A stretch of DNA of 64,000 nt from JAVBMP01 sp031552195 (GTDB lineage Bacteria; Desulfobacterota; Desulfovibrionia; Desulfovibrionales; Desulfovibrionaceae), in NCBI GenBank assembly GCA_031552195.1, contig JAVBMT010000023.1:123354-187353 (forward strand). Reading direction: 5' to 3'. Position 1 is the first letter of the stretch; the number at the start of each line of letters is the position of its first letter. The notes under the pieces were generated by a model, which saw only the letters and a program-made list of their open reading frames with translations, had not been told where the DNA came from and searched no databases. A program made the position numbers and the translations under genes. Of this stretch, positions 1-8,638 are shown piece after piece.

Positions 1-2420
1 TGAACGAACAGCCCGCCGCGCTCTGGCGAACCAGCCCAGTCCATGCGGAAGCGTTCTTCCGCCTGTTCTTCAGGGCGGCGGTTCACAGGCAGCTCTTCAA
101 CCCGGAATACGTTCAACCCCGCTGGTAAAACCCCACGCATGGCCTCGAACACTTTTCCAGCGCTCCATTCCTCGCGCAAATGCACGCACATCCACTCGCA
201 GCGGCTGGCCACGCCGACCGGCAAGGCCCGGGCGAAAGAAATCTGCGGCAAAGGATGAAAACCCTGGCTGAAGGCCAGCGGCAAACCGGCCCGGCGCATG
301 GCCCGCTCAAAAATGGACTGCAGCTCCAGCTGGCTAAGAAAGGTCGCTCCTTCCTCCTTGCGGTACCACAAGCGAAAATGGGCGGCCTTGCGCGTAAGCG
401 CCGGGTTTATCTTTGGAGGAAGGGCTTTTTTGCCTTGGCCGGAGGCCTTGCCGTTTGCGCCTTCAGTCCGCGCCGGCCCTTCACCGGGCTGCGCGTATTC
501 CGGCTTCACTATCACCCTGCCGTAGCCGTCAAGGCGGGCGCTGTGCGCCTCTTGATCGCGCTGGGGAAGGTTAAGGCGGTTGGCGTAGCTTTCACCGTCA
601 GAGCGAGCGCCAAGCAGCGACGGGGCGGCCCTGGTGTCGCAAACGCCGCACTGGCGGCAGGCGTTATAGCGGCAATCCTGAGTAACCTTGCCTTGTTTGC
701 TCCTTTCCAGCTCGCGCGATAAAAATTCCTTGGAAACCCCGCTCTCCAGATGCTCCCATGGCAACGGCGCGCCATGCTCCAGCGCCCCGGTGAATTCCAA
801 GGGATCAAGACCGTTCTCGCGCAGCGCCTCCAGCCACGGCTCCAGGCTGAAATTGTCTATCCAATCAGTAAAAACCGCACCTTTGCGGTAGGCGCTTTCC
901 ACAACTCCGGCCAGGCGGCGGTCTCCACGCGAGAACACCCCTTCAAGAAAACTCATTTCAGGTTCGTGCCAGCGCAGCTTGATGCGTTTTTCCTGACGCA
1001 CGGCGCTAAGCAGAACGCCGACGCGCCGGCGTATTTCCTCGCGGCTTATCTGCTCTTCCCACTGGAAAGGCGTGTGCGCCTTGGGCACGAAAGGCGAAAC
1101 CGCAACCGTTACCTGCAACCGTTTTATACCAGGCCCGGCGGCGTCACGCGCCTTACGGGCCAGGTCGATTATAGCCAGCAGGTCTTCGTCCGTTTCAGTC
1201 GGCAGGCCGATCATAAAGTAAAGCTTCACCTGCTGCCAGCCGTGCTCGAAAAGCTTCTGCACGTGGGTGACAAGCTCCGCTTCGGTAATGCCTTTGTTGA
1301 TAACGTCGCGCAAGCGCTGGCTTCCGGCCTCCGGGGCCAAAGTGGCGCCGCTGCGTTTGATGCCGGCCACGCCCTGCATGATGGAATCGTCAATCGAACC
1401 CACACGCAGGGAAGGCAGGGAAACGGCTATCTGTTCGGCGGCACACCGGTCAAGGCAGGAATGAAACAGGGTTTTCAACGCGGAAAAATCTCCGGTGCTG
1501 AGCGAAAGGAAGGAAACGTCGTCATAACCGGTTCCTTTCAGGCTGGCGTCAAGCAGTTCACGCAAATTTTCCACCGAACGCTCGCGCGCCGGGCGGTAAA
1601 TGATTCCGGCCTGGCAAAAACGGCACCCTCTGGTGCAGCCGCGCCCTATTTCAAGGGCCAGGCGGTTATGCACGGCCCCGAACGGAACGGGCTGAACCGA
1701 GGGATAAAAGGCCTTGTCCATATCCGGAATGGCCCTGCGCTTGACGGAGGCATGCCACGGCTTAAGGGGAACAGGCGGCAGGCGGCTGCCGGAATCGGAA
1801 AAAAACTCCGGCACATACACGCCTTCAAGGCGCGACGCTTCTTCAAGCAGTGCTTCGCGGCTCCAGCCTTCCGCCTTGGCTTTTTCTAAAATGCGGAGGA
1901 ATTCCGGCAGAATTTCCTCGCCTTCGCCGAGGAACATCAAATCCACAAAAGGGGCCAAGGGCTCGGCCGCAAGGGTACACCCCCCTCCAGCCGTGATTAC
2001 GGGCCAGTTTCCGCCGGAAGCGGATCGTTCGGCGCTGCGCAGGGGAATTCCGGCGAGGTCCATCATATAAAGAACATTGGTGTAGCAAAGCTCATGCGTG
2101 ATGCTGAACCCGACCATATCCAGCTCAGCCAGAGGAATGTCGGATTCCAGCGTGCAAAGCGGGGCTTCATGTTCGCGCAATATGGCGGCGGCCTCCGTGC
2201 AGGGCGCGAAAACGCGCTCCGCCTGCCAGGACCGCTCTGAATTCACCAGGCCGTAAAGAATTTTCTGCCCCAGGTAGGACATGCCCACCTCATATAGGTC
2301 TGGAAAGGCCAGCCCTATGCGCAGGGACGGTTTTTCCCATGAGGGGTCACGGTGCACGGCGCCCTCTTCCGTGCCGGTGTAACGGCTCGGCTTGGGCAGG
2401 ATGGAAAGTAGATGGCGCAT
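1..2420 (-). CDS. B12-binding radical SAM protein with C-terminal DUF2344-type domain (partial)
   Basis: The minus-strand frame opens with ATG at 2420 and stays open to the left edge (about 806 residues, 3' end missing). Residues 1-200 look like the N-terminal B12-binding-type region of the TIGR03960 family. The radical SAM cysteine motif CxxxCxxC lies at about residues 262-269 (GRGCTRGCRFCQAG), and a second cysteine cluster (CRYNACRQCGVC) lies near residue 590. After a low-complexity linker the sequence resumes with a domain like TIGR03936/DUF2344 (FLSQLELQSIFERAMRRAG), which in other bacteria can be a separate protein or the C-terminal part of this one. The start directly follows the TAG of the upstream gene (TAGATG), so the two are translationally coupled. 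The exact reaction is not established for this family; an RNA or protein modification role is only inference. Confidence 0.8.
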   Translation of the reverse strand, partial: MRHLLSILPKPSRYTGTEEGAVHRDPSWEKPSLRIGLAFPDLYEVGMSYLGQKILYGLVNSERSWQAERVFAPCTEAAAILREHEAPLCTLESDIPLAELDMVGFSITHELCYTNVLYMMDLAGIPLRSAERSASGGNWPVITAGGGCTLAAEPLAPFVDLMFLGEGEEILPEFLRILEKAKAEGWSREALLEEASRLEGVYVPEFFSDSGSRLPPVPLKPWHASVKRRAIPDMDKAFYPSVQPVPFGAVHNRLALEIGRGCTRGCRFCQAGIIYRPARERSVENLRELLDASLKGTGYDDVSFLSLSTGDFSALKTLFHSCLDRCAAEQIAVSLPSLRVGSIDDSIMQGVAGIKRSGATLAPEAGSQRLRDVINKGITEAELVTHVQKLFEHGWQQVKLYFMIGLPTETDEDLLAIIDLARKARDAAGPGIKRLQVTVAVSPFVPKAHTPFQWEEQISREEIRRRVGVLLSAVRQEKRIKLRWHEPEMSFLEGVFSRGDRRLAGVVESAYRKGAVFTDWIDNFSLEPWLEALRENGLDPLEFTGALEHGAPLPWEHLESGVSKEFLSRELERSKQGKVTQDCRYNACRQCGVCDTRAAPSLLGARSDGESYANRLNLPQRDQEAHSARLDGYGRVIVKPEYAQPGEGPARTEGANGKASGQGKKALPPKINPALTRKAAHFRLWYRKEEGATFLSQLELQSIFERAMRRAGLPLAFSQGFHPLPQISFARALPVGVASRCEWMCVHLREEWSAGKVFEAMRGVLPAGLNVFRVEELPVNRRPEEQAEERFRMDWAGSPERGGLFV

Positions 2421-2771
2421 CTATTTACCGCGGATCAGTCCGGAAATGTCGGCTCCCTTGCCGGGGTTTTTCAGGTCAAGCCCGCCCAGGCCGCCGGCGC
2501 TCAAGGTCAGGTTGGAGCAGGCCTCGAGGTAGCGCGTTTTCATTTCTTCAGGGCAGTTGGCGTAGGTGTACAAAACATGCGAAAGGGATATTTCCCCGTT
2601 GAATTCCTGATCAAAGGGATAGCCGTAAGGCATGATCATAAGCTGCACCCCTTGCTGGGTCGGAATGGTCTGAATGGCGGCCACGTCCGTCAGGACGCCT
2701 TTTCCTTCCTCGAATTTGCCAATGACCATTTCCCCGGTGACCAGCTTGACCATTTTCATTTCATAAGCCAT
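2421..2771 (-). CDS. Small conserved hypothetical protein, possible Sm-like fold
   Basis: This gene encodes 116 residues. The N-terminal segment (MVKLVTGEMVIGKFEE) has the strand-turn-strand look of Sm/LSm-like beta barrels, followed by a hydrophobic strand (LMIMPYGYPF) and a C-terminal helix and a glycine-rich tail. The start is supported by a good ribosome binding site (AAAGGAG, 7-8 bases upstream). It lies immediately upstream of, and coupled to, the radical SAM gene, so it may work with it. I recognise the general pattern but no named family; the Sm-like idea is inference from motif shape. Confidence 0.75.
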   Translation of the reverse strand: MAYEMKMVKLVTGEMVIGKFEEGKGVLTDVAAIQTIPTQQGVQLMIMPYGYPFDQEFNGEISLSHVLYTYANCPEEMKTRYLEACSNLTLSAGGLGGLDLKNPGKGADISGLIRGK

Positions 2772-2869
2772 TATACCGCTCCTTTATATATTTACCGTAT
2801 TTATTGAACTTTTTAAGGTTGCGCCGCATCTTATTCCGGCCGTGGCGCAAAAGTAGGTGCTGATAAGGA

Positions 2870-2898
2870 TTGTGTCAAGGCGCATAATACGATAAACA
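2870..2898 (+). promoter_or_regulatory. Possible sigma-70-type promoter in a divergent intergenic region
   Basis: TTGTGT at 2870-2875 and TAAACA at 2893-2898 are separated by 17 bases and lie about 65 bases upstream of the next plus-strand gene. The match to consensus is modest. The same 192-bp AT-rich gap must also drive the minus-strand gene pair; it contains a 7-bp inverted repeat (TTGCGCC at 2819-2825, GGCGCAA at 2844-2850). Confidence 0.3.
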
Positions 2899-2963
2899 GC
2901 ATATATATAAACAGCGTGAATATTGAATAACTCGCCACCCAAACATTGCTACAAGGGTCGTAC

Positions 2964-3881
2964 ATGGATAAACCGATCTTTATTTGCTTCCCCGCCATGC
3001 ACAAGGAACTGGCCCCGCAAAACATGCCGGAAGAGCTGCGCTTCATGGAACCAGGCCTTGCCATGGACGCGTCCGCCGCTAAAAATTCTTTCACTTTGCC
3101 GGGGCTGCCCTTTTCACCGAAAGAAGCCGGGCGCGTAATGAGCGAACTTCTGGAAATGGGCTTGAACATAGGCCGAGGCGGAGACCTCAAACTCTTTGCG
3201 GCCGCATCCAGCATGGAAAACAACGGGCGCGAAGCGGAAGAGAAACGGGCCCTGCTGCGTTTCGCCTCTGGCGAAGAGCCGGAAGAACCGGCTGAAACCG
3301 GTGGCTTCACCCCGGACGAAGCGCTTAAAAACGCTCAGAAGACTTTGCTTCTGGCCTGGGACCTGGAAGAAAAGATCCTGGAAATTTCCCGGCTGGAAAA
3401 ACGTTTCGCCGACGTAAGCATAAGCCTGCATGAAGCCCTGGGCGAAATGCCAGACGAAAATTCCATTTTGGAAAACGACGAGGCCCAGGAAGCGGCGGCG
3501 AACCTTCTGGCCGCCCTGTTCGAAACGGATACCGGGCAGTTGCGGGTGAAAAACGACGAACTTCCGCCGGGTTACGGCGTTTCATCTCCTGACTGGCGCA
3601 CGGTCTTAAACGCGGCCGCGCCCTTCCTTCCCATGGAAAGCGTTCTGGTCAGCGCGGACACAGAACTGGCGGCCTGCCTGAAAGATCTGGCCGCCTTGCG
3701 CGAGCCAGAAGGCGAACTGGCCGGAATTTGCGGGAACTGGCAGGCTCCTGAAACCCTGGATGAAGGCAGGACGGCCCGCCCGCTTTACGCCTCCCTGCCC
3801 TTGTGGAAACTCCTGGGGCACAGGAAGGAAACGCCGGGCATTCCATGGTCGGGTCAGGAAATTAAGTTTCTGATCTGGTAG
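2964..3881 (+). CDS. Hypothetical protein, acidic, unknown function
   Basis: A 305-residue protein. I prefer the ATG at 2964 because AAGGGT sits at a suitable distance upstream; an in-frame TTG at 2946 would add six residues. The sequence is rich in Glu and Ala and largely helical, with a probable amphipathic/coiled segment around residues 125-160 (EEKILEISRLEKRFADV). There is no signal peptide or membrane segment and no recognised catalytic motif. Codon use looks like the neighbours, which supports a real gene. It may be a lineage-restricted protein of sulfate reducers; no function can be assigned. Confidence 0.7.
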   Translation: MDKPIFICFPAMHKELAPQNMPEELRFMEPGLAMDASAAKNSFTLPGLPFSPKEAGRVMSELLEMGLNIGRGGDLKLFAAASSMENNGREAEEKRALLRFASGEEPEEPAETGGFTPDEALKNAQKTLLLAWDLEEKILEISRLEKRFADVSISLHEALGEMPDENSILENDEAQEAAANLLAALFETDTGQLRVKNDELPPGYGVSSPDWRTVLNAAAPFLPMESVLVSADTELAACLKDLAALREPEGELAGICGNWQAPETLDEGRTARPLYASLPLWKLLGHRKETPGIPWSGQEIKFLIW

Positions 3882-4121
3882 GATTTTTATGCCGACGCCC
3901 TACTGGCGCATAGCGTGAAAAACTGTTATGTTTCGCCGCATGGCGGGCGGAATATCTTAAACGGCTTTTGCGCCCTATCAGCGGAAGGCAAAGGAACAAT
4001 AGCTTTCATGCTTTGTTCGACGGCGTTATAAAACAAATTTTTCAGTCTAATCACGGGCGATAGCGCGGAACAAACCCCACGCGGGCGGCGCCACGCTAAC
4101 CTGTTTTTAAATGGTACGGCA

Positions 4122-4778
4122 TTGAACAACAAGCTTCCAAACGATTTAAAAGGGCTGATCTTCGACTGCGACGGCGTCATCATAGACTCGCGCACAGCCA
4201 ACACAGCCTATTATAACCAGATACGCTCCAGAATGGGCATGCCTGACATCACTCCGGACGAGGAAGCCTTCGTGCACATGGCTACCGTTGACCAGGCGAT
4301 CTTTCACATTATTCCCGAACGCCTGCGCGGCTCGGCCGAAATGGCCATGGCCATGGCCTTTGTGCGCAACAATAAGGAATTATGGAATAAAGTCACGTTA
4401 GAGCGCCATATTCTGGAATTTTTACGCTGGATCAAACCCTGCGGCCTGCGCCTCGGGATATGCACCAACCGCATAGACCCTTTGCACGAACTGCTTGAAC
4501 CTTTTAATATTCTGCCTTATTTTGACACTGTCAAAACAGCGGCTGACCACCCGCCCAAACCCAGCCCCGAAGGCCTGCTGGCCATTTTGAACGAATGGAA
4601 GCTGGCCCCGGAAGAAGTCGCGTACATAGGCGACTCAAAGGTGGACGAGGCCGCCGCACGCTCCGCCGGAATTCCGTTCCTGGCGTATAAGAACGAAAGC
4701 CTTTCAAGCAGCTTTCATATACGCGACTACCACGAATTGATCCGCGAGCTGAACAAACCGCCCCAGGGCGCAAGGTAA
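4122..4778 (+). CDS. HAD-superfamily phosphatase (phosphoglycolate phosphatase-like)
   Basis: A 218-residue haloacid-dehalogenase-type hydrolase expected to dephosphorylate a small cytosolic phosphate ester. Visible HAD motifs: nucleophile motif I FDCDGVIID (about 14-22), motif II Thr in GICTNRID (about 113-120), motif III Lys in PPKPSPEG (about 144-151), and motif IV GDSKVDEAAARSAGI (about 171-185). The helical insert between motifs I and II indicates a C1 cap, as in Gph/PGMB enzymes. The start is a TTG at 4122 with no strong ribosome binding site; the frame is closed just upstream and motif I lies close behind, so a later start is unlikely. It is followed after 16 bp by yggT and probably heads this operon. 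Substrate unknown. Confidence 0.85.
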   Translation: MNNKLPNDLKGLIFDCDGVIIDSRTANTAYYNQIRSRMGMPDITPDEEAFVHMATVDQAIFHIIPERLRGSAEMAMAMAFVRNNKELWNKVTLERHILEFLRWIKPCGLRLGICTNRIDPLHELLEPFNILPYFDTVKTAADHPPKPSPEGLLAILNEWKLAPEEVAYIGDSKVDEAAARSAGIPFLAYKNESLSSSFHIRDYHELIRELNKPPQGAR

Positions 4779-4794
4779 CACACTAGGAGAAACT

Positions 4795-5103
4795 ATGCTG
4801 GCGGCGAATATTCTTGGCGCACTGGCCACCATATTGCATGGAATAATTTTTCTTTATATCTGGGTGGTCATAATCGCGGCCCTTATAAGCTGGGTCCAGC
4901 CGAACCCTTACAATCCGCTTGTCCGCGCCCTGCGCGGCCTTACCGAACCCGTTTTCTGGAGGCTGCGCAAGCATATGCCGTTTCTTTACATAAACGGGCT
5001 GGATCTTTCCCCCATGGCGCTTATTCTGGGCCTGTATTTCATTGACATGGCCCTTGTTTCAACCCTGGCCGACTGGGCCATGAGCATGAAGATAAACCGT
5101 TAG
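4795..5103 (+). CDS. YggT family membrane protein
   Basis: A 102-residue integral membrane protein. There are hydrophobic helices near residues 5-30 (LGALATILHGIIFLYIWVVIIAAL) and 65-95, joined by the typical YggT loop WVQPNPYNPLVRALRGLTEPVFWRLR, split here only by position. The family (YlmG in Gram-positives) is linked to cell division and envelope or turgor functions. The start is supported by AGGAG upstream. It lies 13 bp before a DivIVA gene and near a DUF167 gene, an arrangement that recalls the ylm-divIVA cluster of Firmicutes. Confidence 0.9.
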   Translation: MLAANILGALATILHGIIFLYIWVVIIAALISWVQPNPYNPLVRALRGLTEPVFWRLRKHMPFLYINGLDLSPMALILGLYFIDMALVSTLADWAMSMKINR

Positions 5104-5116
5104 TTACGGAGCCGGC

Positions 5117-5650
5117 ATGGCCTCAACCCGCATAGATTTGCTGAGTCACAATTTTTCGCGCTCTTTGCGGGGCTATTCCCCGCGCGAGGTCGATTCCTTC
5201 ATTCAGGACATGGCGGACGCAATGGCTTCGCTGGGCGAGGAAAAGGTAGCCATGTCCAACAAAATAGCCAGCCTGGAAGTCAGGCTGGCCGAACATGAGG
5301 AAAGAGAGCACAGCCTGAGGGAAACCCTTGTGGCCACCCAGCGCATGATGGAAGACCTGAAAAATTCAGCCCAGCGCGAGGCCCAGCTTATTCTTGAGGC
5401 CGCGCGCGGCAAGGCGGAGAATCTGACCAACCAGGGAAATTTGCGCTTGGCCCGCATAATGGACGAAATCGCCGAGGCTCAAAGAATAAAAGCCCAATTT
5501 GAATATCATCTGCGCTCCATTATTGAAGGGCACCTGAAACTTTTGCAGTTCGGCCAGAAGGAAGAAAACCAGCTTTTGAGCCGGGCCGCCGCCATAGGCG
5601 GGAATATGCCGCAGACTGAGGGCGAAAAAAACGGCTTGAAGAATGACTGA
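5117..5650 (+). CDS. DivIVA domain-containing protein
   Basis: A 177-residue cytoplasmic coiled-coil protein. Residues 1-45 hold the DivIVA N-terminal membrane-binding signature (FSRSLRGYSPREVDSFIQDM). Residues 35-150 are a long heptad-rich coiled coil, and the C-terminus is a disordered tail. DivIVA proteins recognise negative membrane curvature and recruit division or polar growth factors. It overlaps the next gene by 8 bp, and its start has GGAG upstream. DivIVA is best known in Gram-positives; proteins of this size with this N-terminal motif also occur in deltaproteobacteria, where the role is not well defined. Confidence 0.9.
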   Translation: MASTRIDLLSHNFSRSLRGYSPREVDSFIQDMADAMASLGEEKVAMSNKIASLEVRLAEHEEREHSLRETLVATQRMMEDLKNSAQREAQLILEAARGKAENLTNQGNLRLARIMDEIAEAQRIKAQFEYHLRSIIEGHLKLLQFGQKEENQLLSRAAAIGGNMPQTEGEKNGLKND

Positions 5651-5963
5651 ACATGCCGGAGACGTCCTTCCGGCGTTTGTAAAGCCGGTTTCCGGCGGCG
5701 GTTGGCGCATTTTTATAAAAGCGCAGCCCGGAGCCAAAAAATCGGAAATAATGGAAGTAAGCGAAGGCAGGCTGCGTGTGCGCGTGGCCGCCCCGGCGGT
5801 TGAAAATAAAGCCAATAAAGTGCTGCTGGACTTTATTGCAAAAAAGCTCAATATACGGCTTAGCAAGCTCAGCCTGGAAAACGGAGAAAGCAGCCGGGAA
5901 AAAAGGCTGTTCGTGGCGTCTGACGCCGAACCGGACTGGGCCGCCCTTGCTTCTGAAAAATAA
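5643..5963 (+). CDS. DUF167 (YggU) family protein
   Basis: A 106-residue protein with the YggU/DUF167 signature QPGAKKSEI (about 29-37), RLRVRVAAPAVENKANK (about 48-64) and LENGESSREKRLFV near the C-terminus. The family is a small alpha/beta protein of unknown biochemical function that is widely found next to yggT and divIVA-type genes. The start overlaps the divIVA stop by 8 bp, which indicates translational coupling. No start is better placed. Confidence 0.9.
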   Translation: MTEHAGDVLPAFVKPVSGGGWRIFIKAQPGAKKSEIMEVSEGRLRVRVAAPAVENKANKVLLDFIAKKLNIRLSKLSLENGESSREKRLFVASDAEPDWAALASEK

Positions 5964-6010
5964 GTCAATAACCTGGCCGCGCCAACAGCGGTCTTAATAT
6001 GGAGGTTGCC

Positions 6011-6241
6011 ATGGAACAGAGAGAACTTGACATCTTGACGAAATATTCCGCAATGGACCCGGAGCTGAAAAACCTTTGGGACGATCATAAACTGTATGAA
6101 AACCAGCTGGAAAAGCTGGAATCGAAACCCTACCGCACCCCCGGCGACGAGCAGCAGATCCGCCAGATAAAGAAACAGAAACTGGACGGAAAAACCAGAA
6201 TGATTGAAATCGTGCAGCGTTACCTTAAGGCGGAGGCCTGA
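6011..6241 (+). CDS. DUF465 (YdcH-like) family protein
   Basis: A 76-residue protein that is almost wholly helical. It matches the DUF465 pattern: DPELKNLWDDHKLYENQLEKL followed by a short loop (PYRTPGDEQQIRQIKKQKL) and a C-terminal helix, here quoted in separate parts. The family forms a short antiparallel coiled coil; function unknown. I chose the ATG at 6011 because GGAGG at 6001-6005 is a perfect ribosome binding site for it; the in-frame ATG at 5999 would include that site in the coding region. It ends only 5 bp before ilvB, so it is probably co-translated with the amino acid genes. Confidence 0.88.
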   Translation: MEQRELDILTKYSAMDPELKNLWDDHKLYENQLEKLESKPYRTPGDEQQIRQIKKQKLDGKTRMIEIVQRYLKAEA

Positions 6242-6246
6242 AAACC

Positions 6247-7932
6247 ATGGAGCTCACCGGGGCCCAAATCCTCCTGGAAAGTCTGAAACGTGAGGGAGTA
6301 GACCTCATCTTCGGTTATCCGGGCGGGGCGGTGCTTGATATTTACGACGAACTTTCGCGAAGCAGCCTGAAGCATATTCTGGTGCGCCACGAACAGGCCG
6401 CCGTTCATGCGGCGGACGGCTACGCCCGAGCCTCAGGCAAGGTCGGGGTCTGCCTGGTCACCTCCGGGCCCGGCGCGACGAACGCCGTTACCGGCATCGC
6501 CACGGCGTACAGCGACTCTATTCCCATGGTTGTGCTGACCGGCCAGGTGGGAACGCCGCTCATAGGCAACGACGCATTCCAGGAAGTGGACATCGTCGGA
6601 ATAACGCGCCCCTGCACCAAGCACAATTACCTGGTGAAAGACGTGAAAAAACTGCCGGAAATTATCCGCCAGGCCTTCTATCTGGCCCGCTCCGGCCGCC
6701 CGGGGCCGGTGCTTATCGACTTGCCCAAAGACGTGGTAAAAGACAAAACCGAGTTTATCTGGCCGCCAGACGTGCAGTTGCGCAGCTATAACCCCACCTA
6801 CAAGCCGAATCTCGTGCAACTGCGCAAGGCGGCTGACCTTTTGCTGGCCGCGAAGCAGCCGGTGATCCTGGCCGGGGGCGGGGTGATCATGTCCAACGCG
6901 GGAGAGGCGCTTTGCGCCCTGGCCAAAGAGCGCCACATTCCGGTGGCCTCGACTCTCATGGGGTTGGGCAGCTATCCAGGAGACGACCAGCTCTGGCTGG
7001 GCATGGCCGGAATGCACGGCACGGTTGTAAGCAACCGGGCTCTGCAGAACGCCGATTTGCTGATCGCCGTGGGAACGCGCTTTTCCGACCGGGTTACCGG
7101 AAGAGTTGAAGCCTTTACTCCAAACGCAAAAATCGTCCATATCGACATTGACCCCACTTCCATCCACAAAAGCGTGCATGTGGACATTCCGGTAGTGGCC
7201 GACTGCCGCCTGGCCCTTGAAGCCCTGAACGACATTCTCAGGGCGGGCAGGCCAAAAGACTGGGAAAACGAGCACAAACCCTGGCTGCATTCGCTTGCGG
7301 CCATTCGCGAGAAACACTCCCTGCACTACAGCAGGGGGGCCGGAATAAAACCGCAGCAGGTTATCGAAACGGTTTACGCCATCAGCAAGGGCAACGCCAT
7401 CATAACCACCGAAGTCGGGCAGCATCAGATGTGGGCCGCGCAGTTCTACACCTTCACCAAGCCGCGCACTTTCGTGTCTTCAGGCGGGCTCGGCACAATG
7501 GGCTACGGCTTCCCGGCCGCCATCGGCGCTCAGTTCGCCCACATGGATAAACTGGTCATAGACATAGCCGGCGACGGCTCCATCCAGATGAACATCCAGG
7601 AACTGGCCACGGCGGTGCACAACAAGCTGCCGGTCAAAATCATCATTCTGAACAACTGTTACCTCGGCATGGTCCGCCAGTGGCAGGAACTGTTCTATGA
7701 CAAGAACTACGCCTACACCTGCATAGAAACCCAGCCGGATTTCGTGAAGCTGGCCGAGGCCTACGGCGCGGAAGGCTACAGGGTGAGCAACCCTGACGAC
7801 CTTGAAGCCACGCTGGCCAAGGCCCTTTCGTCTCCGAACACCGCTATTATCGACATTAAAGTTGAAAGGGAAGAAAACGTCTATCCGATGATTCCCACCG
7901 GCGGGTCAGTTGACGACATGCTGCTGGTATAA
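6247..7932 (+). CDS. ilvB: Acetolactate synthase large (catalytic) subunit
   Basis: A 561-residue ThDP-dependent enzyme that condenses two pyruvates, or pyruvate with 2-oxobutyrate, to acetohydroxy acids in valine, leucine and isoleucine synthesis. The N-terminal domain carries the catalytic Glu in RHEQAAVHAADGYARA (about 46-61). The central FAD-binding domain covers about residues 190-340. The C-terminal ThDP-binding motif starts at GDGSIQMNIQEL and ends near LNNCYLGMVRQWQ (about 440-480). Length fits the biosynthetic AHAS family rather than the catabolic enzyme. It is followed by the regulatory subunit and ilvC. Start ATG at 6247 fits the usual N-terminus (MELTGAQILLESLK). Confidence 0.97.
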   Translation: MELTGAQILLESLKREGVDLIFGYPGGAVLDIYDELSRSSLKHILVRHEQAAVHAADGYARASGKVGVCLVTSGPGATNAVTGIATAYSDSIPMVVLTGQVGTPLIGNDAFQEVDIVGITRPCTKHNYLVKDVKKLPEIIRQAFYLARSGRPGPVLIDLPKDVVKDKTEFIWPPDVQLRSYNPTYKPNLVQLRKAADLLLAAKQPVILAGGGVIMSNAGEALCALAKERHIPVASTLMGLGSYPGDDQLWLGMAGMHGTVVSNRALQNADLLIAVGTRFSDRVTGRVEAFTPNAKIVHIDIDPTSIHKSVHVDIPVVADCRLALEALNDILRAGRPKDWENEHKPWLHSLAAIREKHSLHYSRGAGIKPQQVIETVYAISKGNAIITTEVGQHQMWAAQFYTFTKPRTFVSSGGLGTMGYGFPAAIGAQFAHMDKLVIDIAGDGSIQMNIQELATAVHNKLPVKIIILNNCYLGMVRQWQELFYDKNYAYTCIETQPDFVKLAEAYGAEGYRVSNPDDLEATLAKALSSPNTAIIDIKVEREENVYPMIPTGGSVDDMLLV

Positions 7933-8050
7933 CGTTAGCAACGCGAAGGCTGCCGGAGCGTTCGCCTGGAAACGGGCAACATCCGGTGGCCTGGGCGTTT
8001 CGGGCCTTTCGGGGCCGCGAGTTTCCTGAAACTTTTTCCGGAGTTATCTT

Positions 8051-8557
8051 ATGCGTCATGTGCTTTCTGTGCTGGTGGAAAATGAACCCGGCGTGCTTTC
8101 AAGGGTTTCCGGATTATTCAGCGGGCGAGGCTTTAACGTTGAATCGTTGAACGTGGCGCCCACTCTTGAACCTGGCGTTTCACACATGACTATAAGCACC
8201 TCCGGCGACGACGCCATCATAGAGCAGATAGTCAAACAGTTGCGCAAACTGGTCACGGTCATCAAGGTTGTTGATTTCTGCTCTCTTTCCGCCGTTGAAC
8301 GCGAGATGATGCTCATAAAGGTGCAGGCCGACGACCGCAGCCGGGGAGAAATACTCCGCATTTCCGATATCTTCCGCTGTAAGGTCATTGACGTCAGCCA
8401 GCACGACCTTACCCTTGAAATTACCGGAACGCACGACAAGCTGCAGGCCGCCCTGAATATGCTTACGAAGTTCGGCATCAAGGAAACCGCCCGCACCGGG
8501 GTTGTCGCCATGCGCCGCTCCATGCAAAGTTCCGAACCGGAGCATTTCGCAAAATAA
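8051..8557 (+). CDS. ilvN: Acetolactate synthase small (regulatory) subunit
   Basis: A 168-residue regulatory subunit. Residues 3-75 form an ACT domain (SVLVENEPGVLSRVSGLFSG, RGFNVESLNV), and the rest is the conserved C-terminal small-subunit domain. In the family, it binds the large subunit, raises its activity and confers valine feedback control. Its size matches the IlvH-like long form. A 118-bp gap separates it from ilvB; this gap is GC-rich, contains small inverted repeats, and has a short hairpin followed by T-rich sequence at its end, so some internal attenuation is possible but not demonstrated. Start preceded by GGAG. Confidence 0.95.
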   Translation: MRHVLSVLVENEPGVLSRVSGLFSGRGFNVESLNVAPTLEPGVSHMTISTSGDDAIIEQIVKQLRKLVTVIKVVDFCSLSAVEREMMLIKVQADDRSRGEILRISDIFRCKVIDVSQHDLTLEITGTHDKLQAALNMLTKFGIKETARTGVVAMRRSMQSSEPEHFAK

Positions 8558-8638
8558 ATATTCCCGTTGAAGCTTGAACTCAAACCGGCTGCCGTGACCG
8601 GCTCAAACCGGTTATATCGAAACAGAACTGGAGAAACC

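Noticed and set aside
750..1889. Long plus-strand ORF of 379 codons
   Set aside because: It lies opposite the radical SAM frame, which carries clear family motifs (CxxxCxxC); the plus-strand product has no recognisable features and is an antisense shadow.
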